Assembly: GCF_006376675.1 (NCBI RefSeq)
Contig: NZ_VEWK01000019.1
Coordinates: 1-39,291 of the forward strand
Source: Brucella pecoris
GTDB lineage: Bacteria; Pseudomonadota; Alphaproteobacteria; Rhizobiales; Rhizobiaceae
Length of the DNA stretch: 39,291 nucleotides
Direction of reading: 5' to 3'
Under the pieces are notes generated by a model that was not told where the DNA came from, made no database searches, and worked only from the letters and a program-made list of their open reading frames with translations. Each line of letters opens with the position of its first letter. Position 1 is the first letter of the stretch. A program made the translations under genes and the position numbers. Shown here one piece after another: positions 33,612 through 39,291 of the stretch.

Positions 33612-34605
33612 GGGGAGAGCCTCCGAAAACTGGGTGCTGTTTTTCCAGTGCATCGATACGAGCGCGAACAAAGGTCGGAGTGAGCAATCCATTCATCAGG
33701 CGCTTGCGGCATCCATCCAGAACGCGGTCATGCAATCTGCTCAAATCTGAGCCGAATAGAACTGCGAGAAATTCATCAGCTTGTTGCTGTGATGCTGGGA
33801 CCGAAAATGGCGTGTTTTCATCTTCCCCGTTTGCTGCGAGTGCATACCCGTTTTTTTTCTTTGCCGGGAACTCGGGGGAGCTCGCTACGGCGCTTTTGAT
33901 TTGCGCGCTTCGCTCCCCCTCAACGTCACCCATAACTGGAGAACCGTCGCTCACTTCATAGCCGTTTATTACAGGTAATCCTGTAAGGTATTCCTTAAAG
34001 GTAATTGGTGGCATTTTCTGCCCACCTTGATGGGCACTTTCTGCCATCCTTGGTGGGCACATATCGCCGTCCTTATCATTTTCAGGGTGGGCAACTTCTG
34101 CCACCCTTGCAGGCTCAAGGTGGGCATTATTTGCCATGCTGGATTGCGGCCTATTGCGTACATTCTGATCGGCTTTAACCTCGCGCTGGCGTTCTTCCAA
34201 TTCCTGAATATGCATCTGAACTCGCTCATGATGCGGGTTGTCGATGCGATAGACCGTGATGCCATTTCTGCGGCCCACGGGAATGAGATAGCTGTGTTGC
34301 TCAAGCAGTCGGCGGGCCTTAACTGCCGTATGATGCGAACGCAGACCAGCGCGGATAAAGACACGGCTGTTTGATGCGTATGCAGTTTTTGCCTGGAGTG
34401 TCTTCTTGTCGATGGTGACAAGGGACGCATAGACGATAATCAGATTGAGGCACTGACCAGCGCGCAATAGCGGATCGGCTGCGACGGTCTCAAAGAGCGA
34501 GAACTTGAACGAGGCCAGTTCCTGCTTTGCCTGTTCGAACGCATTAGGGAACTGACGGCGTGGGAAGGCGTGAACATCGGCGGATGAATTGGCGAGCTGG
34601 CTCAT
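33601..34605 (-). CDS. Putative replication initiator-like protein with winged helix
   Basis: A 334-residue protein. Residues about 48-122 form a winged helix-turn-helix (RSHHTAVKARRLLEQHSYLIPVGRRNGITVYRI), followed by a charged helix (125-145), a repetitive linker (157-200), and a C-terminal domain (about 255-334) with a further helical segment. This layout, with a DNA-binding N-domain, a repeat-coded linker and a separate C-domain, resembles phage O-type and plasmid initiators. GGGAGG lies 9 bases before the ATG. The start overlaps the upstream small gene in ATGA. The DNA encoding the linker carries five palindromic repeats (separate entry). No clear helicase-loader neighbour is visible. 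It could instead be a transcription regulator. Confidence 0.6.
   Translation of the reverse strand: MSQLANSSADVHAFPRRQFPNAFEQAKQELASFKFSLFETVAADPLLRAGQCLNLIIVYASLVTIDKKTLQAKTAYASNSRVFIRAGLRSHHTAVKARRLLEQHSYLIPVGRRNGITVYRIDNPHHERVQMHIQELEERQREVKADQNVRNRPQSSMANNAHLEPARVAEVAHPENDKDGDMCPPRMAESAHQGGQKMPPITFKEYLTGLPVINGYEVSDGSPVMGDVEGERSAQIKSAVASSPEFPAKKKNGYALAANGEDENTPFSVPASQQQADEFLAVLFGSDLSRLHDRVLDGCRKRLMNGLLTPTFVRARIDALEKQHPVFGGSPHAR
33961..34139. repeat. Five palindromic iterons plus AT-rich segment: candidate replication origin inside the initiator gene
   Basis: Copies of GGTGGGCA-N5-TGCC(A/C)xCC begin at 34007, 34029, 34052, 34086 and 34119, each 20-21 bases and imperfectly palindromic. Start-to-start distances are 22, 23, 34 and 33 bases, multiples of about one helical turn. 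Downstream in the gene's sense follows a 46-base stretch of about 35 percent GC (33961-34006) with the perfect inverted repeat TTACAGG-TAAT-CCTGTAA (33969-33986). This matches the layout of the phage lambda origin inside gene O: iterons, then an AT-rich unwinding region. Function is inferred. Confidence 0.6.
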
Positions 34606-34775
34606 GCGCCTATACCTCCCGGCACTTTGCCGAAATTCTCGCGCTCATCAACGAAGTCCTCATCGGTGTCTTCAAAATCTGCATCCCCGTCAATCTGATC
34701 GAGAAGCGCGATAGCTTCCTCAATCCATTGCTCCAGAAACAGGCGGCGCAGGCGGTTAATGGCAGGGCTACTCAT
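34602..34775 (-). CDS. Small acidic protein, unknown function
   Basis: A 57-residue protein with a short helical N-terminus (NRLRRLFLEQWIEEAIALLD) and a strongly acidic C-terminal half rich in Asp/Glu. Similar short acidic proteins occur in Rhizobiales mobile elements. A perfect AAGGAGG lies 7 bases before the ATG at 34775. Its stop overlaps the initiator start (ATGA), implying coupled translation. Confidence 0.6.
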   Translation of the reverse strand: MSSPAINRLRRLFLEQWIEEAIALLDQIDGDADFEDTDEDFVDERENFGKVPGGIGA

Positions 34776-34878
34776 GTCGCCCTCCTTTCGGAGCGGGCAA
34801 CACCCAGATTGAAACATGCGTCAGTCCGCGCACGATGCGCAGCAGCAGAAAGGCGAGAAAAACACGGATCAGTTTCAT
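34768..34878 (-). CDS. 36-residue single-span membrane protein
   Basis: It starts MKLIRVFLAFLLLRIVRGLT and ends with a polar basic tail. GGGAGG lies 7 bases before the ATG at 34878, and the gene overlaps both neighbours by a few bases (ATGA upstream, 8 bases downstream). Coding is inferred from the ribosome binding site and this chain of overlaps. No family recognised. Confidence 0.5.
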   Translation of the reverse strand: MKLIRVFLAFLLLRIVRGLTHVSIWVLPAPKGGRHE

Positions 34879-35081
34879 GATGCGCCTCCCATGTCTCGCC
34901 AGCGAATAATCAGAAAGCCTACATCGTGGCGTATGTCTGCCGTGAATGGTTCGCCGTGAAGCTGCTCCATGAGGAAAGCCAAGTCGTTCGCGCCGTCCTG
35001 AATGGCTTGAGCTACCGTTTGCCCACTCTGGACGGATTGACCGAAAGCACCGGCAAGGCGTTGGTTGCTGGTGATGCTCAT
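34875..35081 (-). CDS. Hypothetical protein, 68 residues
   Basis: Unrecognised small soluble protein (starts MSITSNQRLAGAFGQSVQSG). It overlaps the upstream and downstream genes through ATGA junctions, and AGGTGC precedes the ATG at 35081. Part of the leftward replication operon. Confidence 0.55.
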   Translation of the reverse strand: MSITSNQRLAGAFGQSVQSGQTVAQAIQDGANDLAFLMEQLHGEPFTADIRHDVGFLIIRWRDMGGAS

Positions 35082-35329
35082 ACTGCACCTGCCATTTCCA
35101 AACCAATCAGCACATCTGTTGCCAAATGTTCGGCGTGCTCCAAAACTTTTCCGAGGTTTCCCGGTACAGTTTTGCTGAATTGCCCGTCATCATCTTCAAT
35201 CAAATGCACAGCAGCACGACAAACATTGAGCAGCGCGGCCAAGGTCAAACCAGTTTCAAAGGCAGATTTGATTTTGTCTTGGTTTTTAGACAAGCCTTCG
35301 GCGTTAGCCGGAATGGTATGTTCCGTCAT
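35078..35329 (-). CDS. Hypothetical protein, 83 residues, first gene of the leftward operon
   Basis: Unrecognised small helical protein (LTLAALLNVCRAAVHLIEDDDGQF...VLEHAEHLATDVLIGLEMAG). GGAGAAG lies 6 bases before the ATG at 35329. It heads the six-gene leftward operon, downstream of the CGTCAC repeat region that probably carries the promoter. Confidence 0.6.
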   Translation of the reverse strand: MTEHTIPANAEGLSKNQDKIKSAFETGLTLAALLNVCRAAVHLIEDDDGQFSKTVPGNLGKVLEHAEHLATDVLIGLEMAGAV

Positions 35330-35407
35330 TGGACTTCTCCAGATTTTCAGAATTGGTTAGATCGGTCTTGCCCTTGTCAGGCATACTCTCTCAGAGGGGT
35401 TCAAAAT

Positions 35408-35497
35408 AACCGTCACAGGCGTCACAACCGTCACAGCCATTGATTTTATTACGTTTTCTCGTGACGGTTAGAAATCCGTGACGATTGCAACCGTCAC
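35408..35497. promoter_or_regulatory. Cluster of CGTCAC/GTGACG repeats upstream of the leftward operon
   Basis: Three tandem 9-base units (AACCGTCAC, AGGCGTCAC, AACCGTCAC; 35408-35434) are followed by inverted copies GTGACGGTT (35461-35469) and CCGTGACG (35476-35483), and a further AACCGTCAC (35489-35497). Six copies in 90 bases, in both orientations, in the gap before the replication operon suggest protein-binding sites: operators or a second iteron set. Confidence 0.6.
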
Positions 35498-35498
35498 A

Positions 35499-35774
35499 CT
35501 ATGCCGCCAGAAGCCTTGATATCTGGGCTTCCATATCGCGGCGACGGCTCTGAATATCGATGCTCCAAGGCTTATAGGAAAGCATTTCAATCTGCTCGCG
35601 AAGGGCTTCGACCTTTGCCAGCACCGGATTGCTAATGCGCAAGGCTGCGTCCTTGGCGCGCTTCCAAGAAAGCATCAGGAGCCAGTTGAACGTGCTGCGC
35701 TTGAAAGCCCGCTTGCTGTACTGGCGGCGATAGCTGGCCCATGCTTCATTCATGATTGCTGACAGGTTGAACAT
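35499..35774 (-). CDS. Hypothetical protein, 91 residues, basic
   Basis: Small basic protein starting MFNLSAIMNEAWASYRRQYSKRAFK, rich in Trp, Arg and Lys. It resembles small proteins often seen on rhizobial plasmids and phages that begin with an LSxIMxxAW-type helix; function unknown. The ribosome binding site is weak. It is divergent from the XRE regulator and its promoter lies among the CGTTA/TAACG palindromes, so it is probably controlled by that regulator. Confidence 0.6.
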   Translation of the reverse strand: MFNLSAIMNEAWASYRRQYSKRAFKRSTFNWLLMLSWKRAKDAALRISNPVLAKVEALREQIEMLSYKPWSIDIQSRRRDMEAQISRLLAA

Positions 35775-35802
35775 TTTTAACCATCTTTCATGTAATATTA
35801 TT

Positions 35803-35866
35803 CGTTAACCATAACGATAATCGTTACATATAGACCTGTCAACATAAATTCGTTATACATAACGAA
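35803..35866. promoter_or_regulatory. Three CGTTA/TAACG operator palindromes in the divergent promoter region
   Basis: Palindromes CGTTA-ACCA-TAACG (35803-35816), AACGAT-A-ATCGTT (35813-35825) and TTCGTTAT-AC-ATAACGAA (35849-35866) lie between the leftward 91-aa gene and the XRE gene. The first two overlap. This is the classical arrangement for an autoregulating repressor; a half-site TAGTTATG follows at about 35869-35876. Confidence 0.7.
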
Positions 35867-35886
35867 AATAGTTATGTGAGGTAATG

Positions 35887-36120
35887 ATGCTTTCTCCTGA
35901 ACAATGCCGCGCTGCGCGTGGCTTGGTTGCTCTATCGCAAGACGAACTGGCAAAAGCTGCGCGCGTGGGAGCTTCCACCGTCCGCAACTTTGAGGCTGGT
36001 CGGTCTGTACCTGTCGTCCATAATCTGGAAGCGATAAGCAAAGCACTCGAAGCGGCAGGCGTCCAATTTCTCGAAGATGGACAGGTGGCAAGCGGGCCGG
36101 GAGTGGCGTTGAAGAAATGA
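35887..36120 (+). CDS. XRE family transcriptional regulator
   Basis: A 77-residue HTH protein consisting almost only of the Cro/CI-type domain (EQCRAARGLVALSQDELAKAARVGASTVRNFEAGRSVP) plus a short tail. GAGG lies just before two adjacent ATG codons; the second (35887) has better spacing. It is divergent from the leftward operon region and probably binds the CGTTA/TAACG palindromes, acting as the element's switch regulator. Confidence 0.85.
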   Translation: MLSPEQCRAARGLVALSQDELAKAARVGASTVRNFEAGRSVPVVHNLEAISKALEAAGVQFLEDGQVASGPGVALKK

Positions 36121-36188
36121 TCGAGGGGCAAAAGACACTCGATTGCAGGGCCTTGTTTGAATTCTGATTTTTTGCTGATAGTGATTTG

Positions 36189-36207
36189 CGGTGCCGGGGC
36201 GGCACCG
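36189..36207 (+). promoter_or_regulatory. Hairpin directly before a small membrane protein gene
   Basis: CGGTGCC (36189-36195) pairs with GGCACCG (36201-36207) across GGGGC, ending two bases before the Shine-Dalgarno of the next gene. There is no T-tract, so it may modulate translation or weakly terminate the XRE transcript. Confidence 0.4.
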
Positions 36208-36217
36208 AGGGGGATTC

Positions 36218-36394
36218 ATGAATTACGTAACGGCTCTTTTAATTGGTGCTGCACTTGGCATTATCCAATTTGCTGTCTCTTCTCAGAAAAAACCGACTAG
36301 GAATGGCCATCCCATTCAAGCATTGGTCGTTTTCGTTTTCATTGGTGGCTTAGTCTATGGGACGATTATTTGGCTCGTTGCCAAACTGTTCTAA
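36218..36394 (+). CDS. 58-residue two-span membrane protein
   Basis: Two hydrophobic segments (about 3-20 and 36-57) separated by a polar basic loop (SQKKPTRNGHP). GAGGGGG lies about 5 bases before the ATG at 36218. No family recognised. Base composition is AT-richer than the core. Confidence 0.55.
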   Translation: MNYVTALLIGAALGIIQFAVSSQKKPTRNGHPIQALVVFVFIGGLVYGTIIWLVAKLF

Positions 36395-36525
36395 ACCCCG
36401 CGTTGCTTGATGCGTACTGCCATTGTGTTTCCTTTGGACAAAAGAAAAAATCCCGCATGAGTGAGGCTATGTGAAATTAAACGAAAGTCAGAGGGAAACT
36501 TATAAGCACGTCAAAGTTGAATGAG

Positions 36526-37101
36526 CTATTTGGGATTTCCCATCATGAATTTCGTAAGCAATTCAATCTGCTCCTGCTGCTTTTCGATAAGTGAGCGCAG
36601 TTCAGTTGATCTCATTTGATCTAATTTGTCATGAAGCGCCATAATCTCAATTTCAGCTTTTAAGTTCACCTCATAGTCATGACCAGCATCAAGCCTGTCT
36701 CTTGATGTCTGTCTATTCTGGCTCATCATAATTATCGGAGCCTGCAAAGCAGCAATCATCGATAGAATTAGATTTAGAAATATAAACGGGTACGGATCAA
36801 TCGCGTGCGTAGCGGCCAGTAAATTAATACTGACCCAAATTGCGAGCAGTGCGGCGAACACAATAATAAATGCCCACGACCCTCCAAACTCAGCAACTTT
36901 GTCAGCCAGCCTCTGCCCGAAAGTTAACTTATCGTCAAAAACGCGATTTACATTTCGTGCAATGGTTTGCCTCTCAACCAGCCCCTGAAAGATACGCATT
37001 TCCCTTTCAGTGAGGGATTCTAACGGTTTGCCAAGGTAGTGGATAACTTGGTCGGCCAATTGGCGCTTATTATCAGTTGCCACTTTAGTAGTACGAGCCA
37101 T
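36526..37101 (-). CDS. DUF1003 domain-containing membrane protein
   Basis: A 191-residue protein with a soluble N-terminus, the DUF1003 core (FGQRLADKVAEFGGSWAFIIVF...DPYPFIFLNLILSMIAALQAPIIMMSQNRQ...RDRLDAGHDYEVNLKAE) including two membrane segments, and a C-terminal coiled coil. The family is widespread and of unknown function. GAGGT lies 5 bases before the ATG at 37101. The gene has low GC compared with the core, suggesting acquisition. Confidence 0.88.
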   Translation of the reverse strand: MARTTKVATDNKRQLADQVIHYLGKPLESLTEREMRIFQGLVERQTIARNVNRVFDDKLTFGQRLADKVAEFGGSWAFIIVFAALLAIWVSINLLAATHAIDPYPFIFLNLILSMIAALQAPIIMMSQNRQTSRDRLDAGHDYEVNLKAEIEIMALHDKLDQMRSTELRSLIEKQQEQIELLTKFMMGNPK

Positions 37102-37117
37102 ATCAACCTCATTTTTA

Positions 37118-37285
37118 TCAGTAACTATATATCTCCAATTCAAGGCTTGCTACTGTATATATCTCATTAGCCAAAGCAGATGCATAAAATAAGCCAGTAC
37201 GGCTACCTCGCTCAGCCCCAGCTTTACGAGCTAAGTCAAGCAAAAGCGCCGAGCTTGGGGCACGGTTTTGTCCATTGTGTTTTCC
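37118..37285 (-). other. Open frame without a start codon, possible gene remnant
   Basis: A 55-codon open stretch (including SSALLLDLARKAGAERGSRT and then LFYASALANEIYTV) ends 16 bases before the DUF1003 start. It has protein-like composition but no in-frame ATG or GTG. A different frame has ATG (37273-37275) with AAGGAA upstream but stops after 14 codons. A frameshift between the two would make one small gene; this is a weak inference. The rest of the gap 37144-37489 shows nothing else I can support. Confidence 0.3.
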
Positions 37286-37489
37286 TTAAGTTTTGGTGAT
37301 GTTGATTGAAGGTTGCCTATCTTGTCGGACTTATAATCATCACGAGAGAATAATATGTATTAAAAAGACCACTTCAGGAGCGGTGGCCTCCAATCTGAGA
37401 CAAGTTTTATAAGGGGAACCGGTAATTGAAAAGCGAGGATTTTGAACTAAACCGCTCATCGTTAGTTATCCCATCAGAAGGGAAGTCCG

Positions 37490-37690
37490 ATGATTAAAAA
37501 CGGCTTCGACATCCGTCACGATAGCGACGGGAAATTTGCGGTAATTGACGTCTTCAACGGTGCGGTGGTAGTGATAAACGGCCACCTGCAAACGGGATTG
37601 ACGGAGGCGATGGCAGAAGCTGCCCTTGACTACCTTAGTCGAAAATACAGTGAGCGTCACGATGAAGGTGGCTCTGGCCGCTTGCCTTGA
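37490..37690 (+). CDS. Hypothetical protein, 66 residues
   Basis: Small soluble protein (starts MIKNGFDIRHDSDGKFAVID) with a beta-rich first half and helical end. It resembles small conserved proteins of rhizobia with the pattern DVFTG..V.LNG....GL...EA. GGAAG lies 5 bases before the ATG. A hairpin with T-rich tail follows. Function unknown. Confidence 0.6.
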   Translation: MIKNGFDIRHDSDGKFAVIDVFNGAVVVINGHLQTGLTEAMAEAALDYLSRKYSERHDEGGSGRLP

Positions 37691-37719
37691 CGGTATTAAA
37701 AAGCGCAGCGCCGGTTTGC

Positions 37720-37741
37720 GCCCCTGCAGCCGGGGCCTTTT
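37720..37741 (+). terminator. Hairpin terminator after the 66-aa protein gene
   Basis: GCCCC (37720-37724) pairs with GGGGC (37732-37736) across 7 bases, followed by CTTTTG, 29 bases after the stop codon. Confidence 0.5.
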
Positions 37742-38017
37742 GCTGGCACAAAACACCGACTGAAGGGCAGTGCTTTTGAACTGATTGTTGCACTATCCCT
37801 GTTGCAAGACCGGCCCGTTATCCGCCGTTAACAACCGGAGCCTGTCCCGTATTCTTCCCGTTAATACGGGAGCGTATTATCACAAAGCCTATCTGATCCA
37901 TTGAATTGTTACACGCTCGCTGGACATTGGTGATACGGTCAAATCTGAGCACAATGACTTGAACGGAAAACCGTGCAAGTCTGGAACCTTCCGCTCACAT
38001 GCAAGAGAGTATCCACC
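37742..38017. other. Intergenic region with one perfect hairpin
   Basis: No gene supported. CCCGTATT (37846-37853) and AATACGGG (37863-37870) form a perfect 8-base-pair stem with a 9-base loop. The promoter of the following small basic protein presumably lies downstream of it, but no strong -35/-10 pair is evident. Confidence 0.4.
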
Positions 38018-38158
38018 ATGGCAAAAGGCCAAGTACGCAGCAATCGTGAAGTGCGCAAACCGAAGAAGGACAAGTCAGCCTCTGCTGATAAGGCGGCAAG
38101 CAAGACAGGTGGCGGCTTCACCACACAAATCAAAGACGCCGAGAAGCAAAAGAAGTAA
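38018..38158 (+). CDS. Small basic hypothetical protein, 46 residues
   Basis: It begins MAKGQVRSNREVRKPKKDK, a Lys/Arg-rich small protein type that I recall as widespread in Rhizobiales genomes; function unknown. The upstream ATG at 37973 is ignored because the conserved N-terminus starts here. GAGAG precedes the ATG. A terminator follows. Confidence 0.7.
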   Translation: MAKGQVRSNREVRKPKKDKSASADKAASKTGGGFTTQIKDAEKQKK

Positions 38159-38217
38159 CTGACAGAGGCTGTTTTCACGGCCATCCTTCATAAACCAAGT
38201 TGCAAGGCACGAAATCG

Positions 38218-38247
38218 AGGTAGGCGTCAAAGCGCCTGCCTATTTTA
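38218..38247 (+). terminator. Intrinsic terminator after the small basic protein gene
   Basis: AGGTAGGCG (38218-38226) pairs with CGCCTGCCT (38233-38241; one G-T pair), followed by ATTTTAAAA. The T-run is short. Confidence 0.6.
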
Positions 38248-38271
38248 AAAATCTGCATAACGGAGGTCCGT

Positions 38272-38475
38272 ATGATTACAGCATATATCGGATCTGCTGC
38301 GGTCAGTGCTGGCGTATATCTCATGCTGAGAAACAGGACACAAAAGATGCGGCTCGCAGTCTCTGCGAGTGTATTCTTCGTGCTGTTTGCGCTTTTCACT
38401 GTCTGGTTCATCAACACCGGTGGCACTTACGGCATCATGGGCAAAAATGGCATTGCACCAGATTGGGCAATCTGA
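38272..38475 (+). CDS. 67-residue two-span membrane protein
   Basis: Two hydrophobic segments (about 3-20 and 27-48) with a basic loop (RNRTQKMR) between them, and a Gly-rich polar tail. GGAGG lies 6 bases before the ATG. No family recognised; it ends 10 bases from the convergent SH3 protein gene. Confidence 0.6.
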   Translation: MITAYIGSAAVSAGVYLMLRNRTQKMRLAVSASVFFVLFALFTVWFINTGGTYGIMGKNGIAPDWAI

Positions 38476-38485
38476 AAACTATTCA

Positions 38486-39127
38486 CTAATGATAGCAAAC
38501 AGGGCTGCGCCCGCCCGGTTTGCTGTAAGCGCTATTACGCCCGCATAGACGTCCATTTCGCATCCTGTCGTATGGGCAATCGCACGTTCCTACATAAGCC
38601 GAACGCGCTGGTTGTCCCGAACGACGCGCAGGAGCTACGCGAGATGCAACAGGCGGCGCAACTGACCTAGAGGTGTTAACTACCTTCGGCGGCGCGATTG
38701 GCGGCTTTTCTGCCAGATACTGCTCAGACACCCAACCGGTACGATTGTCGTAAGACACACTGAACCAGCCGGATCGATAGTTCAGAGCCGTGACCGTTCT
38801 GCCCCGCTCAATCGAAGTGATTATTTTTCCTGAAATAGAAGGTTCCTGCCTCATATTCACATTGGCTGTCGCATAGAGCGATTTGCCCACCAGTGGATGA
38901 CGGTTCGATGATGGAGGAGGCGTTTCCGTCTGCCGTGGCGAGGTCGCCTGTACGAAGCCAAGGGGCTGAATTGCCGGTTCGGGAGATTGGATAGCAGGTT
39001 GCGAAGCTACTGGGGGAGAGGATGGCACGGTTTGCGGTTCGTCTTTGCCGAAAACCTTCACAAGAACGAATAATGCTGCTGCCCCTAGAATCCAGTTTTT
39101 CGCCTTCGCCAATTTTTCATCCCCCAA
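38486..39127 (-). CDS. SH3 domain-containing envelope protein
   Basis: A 213-residue protein with one N-terminal membrane anchor (about 10-26), a Pro/Ser/Gln-rich linker, a bacterial SH3 domain at about 78-140 (YATANVNMRQEPSISGKIITSIERG...GWFSVSYDNRTGWVSEQYL), a second Pro-rich linker, and a cysteine-containing C-terminus (CDCPYDRMRNGRLCGRNSAYSKPGGRSPVCY) often seen in rhizobial surface proteins. The likely role is binding cell-wall components in the periplasm. The start is uncertain: the frame opens at TTG (39127) or a second TTG (39112) with GGGGG upstream; there is no in-frame ATG at the right place. Confidence 0.75.
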   Translation of the reverse strand: MGDEKLAKAKNWILGAAALFVLVKVFGKDEPQTVPSSPPVASQPAIQSPEPAIQPLGFVQATSPRQTETPPPSSNRHPLVGKSLYATANVNMRQEPSISGKIITSIERGRTVTALNYRSGWFSVSYDNRTGWVSEQYLAEKPPIAPPKVVNTSRSVAPPVASRVAPARRSGQPARSAYVGTCDCPYDRMRNGRLCGRNSAYSKPGGRSPVCYH

Positions 39128-39291
39128 TCCCCTTAAGGATCAAAGCAAAGTTTTGGCTAGCTGTCGAGACGGGGTTTCCGGCGCAAGTTGAGATAGACTC
39201 ATTGCACGCGCCATGAGAGGTGGTTCGGTTTGTCTGAACAGTTTCGGGCGTTTCGTTAAGTGGATTTCCGCCGCGATTATGCCGCCACCAT

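Noticed and set aside
35798..36205. 135-codon minus-strand open frame opposite the XRE gene
   Set aside because: The plus strand encodes a clean HTH protein with its own ribosome binding site and operators; the antisense frame has no support.
31998..39291. CRISPR array, transposase or insertion sequence in the accessory region
   Set aside because: No regularly spaced direct repeats with unique spacers, and no transposase-like frame or paired terminal inverted repeats were seen.

Overview
The window looks like chromosome from a Brucellaceae alphaproteobacterium, most likely the Ochrobactrum group of Brucella. The evidence is the family content (DUF4167, an alphaproteobacterial NDUFAF5-like methyltransferase next to comF, grx, a nitrilase and DUF1178, UbiG, PtsP, a GcrA-type protein), GC-rich codon use, and a two-hairpin intergenic repeat of the Bru-RS/RIME type. 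The species call is inference from memory of these families; no search was run.

Positions 1-31,550 are conserved core. They hold an M23 peptidase and an L,D-transpeptidase (cell wall), clpB with a heat-shock type promoter, a DUF4167 protein, and lysC, ptsP, prfA and prmC all reading left. Next come ubiG, a DMT-family transporter, and a leftward comF-grx-nitrilase-DUF1178 cluster whose last gene is frameshifted. A methyltransferase, a small membrane protein, the leftward argJ-GNAT-mutT cluster and a periplasmic PpiC-type isomerase divergent from secA follow. An envelope group closes this part: a polysaccharide flippase overlapping a BcsL/CelD-like acetyltransferase, then an EptA-type phosphoethanolamine transferase. 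After eptA a promoter drives a roughly 125-nt foldable leader and a 33-residue membrane ORF, followed by a palindromic repeat and tRNA-Leu(CAA).

Immediately 3' of the tRNA the character changes, with lower GC, many tiny ATGA-overlapping genes and repeats, consistent with an integrated element that begins at the tRNA end. It carries a TIR-domain protein (candidate NAD-cleaving defence protein) facing a leftward operon: four tiny proteins, a winged-helix replication-initiator-like protein, and a 62-residue GcrA-like protein. The initiator gene contains five helically phased imperfect palindromes next to an AT-rich stretch, the arrangement of the phage lambda origin inside gene O. Upstream lie clustered CGTCAC repeats, a 91-aa protein, and a divergent XRE regulator with three CGTTA/TAACG palindromes. 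No integrase is visible; it may lie beyond the right edge or be lost.

From about 36.2 kb to the end there are small membrane proteins, a DUF1003 protein, small rhizobial-type hypothetical proteins and an SH3-domain envelope protein. I cannot tell where the element ends and core resumes.
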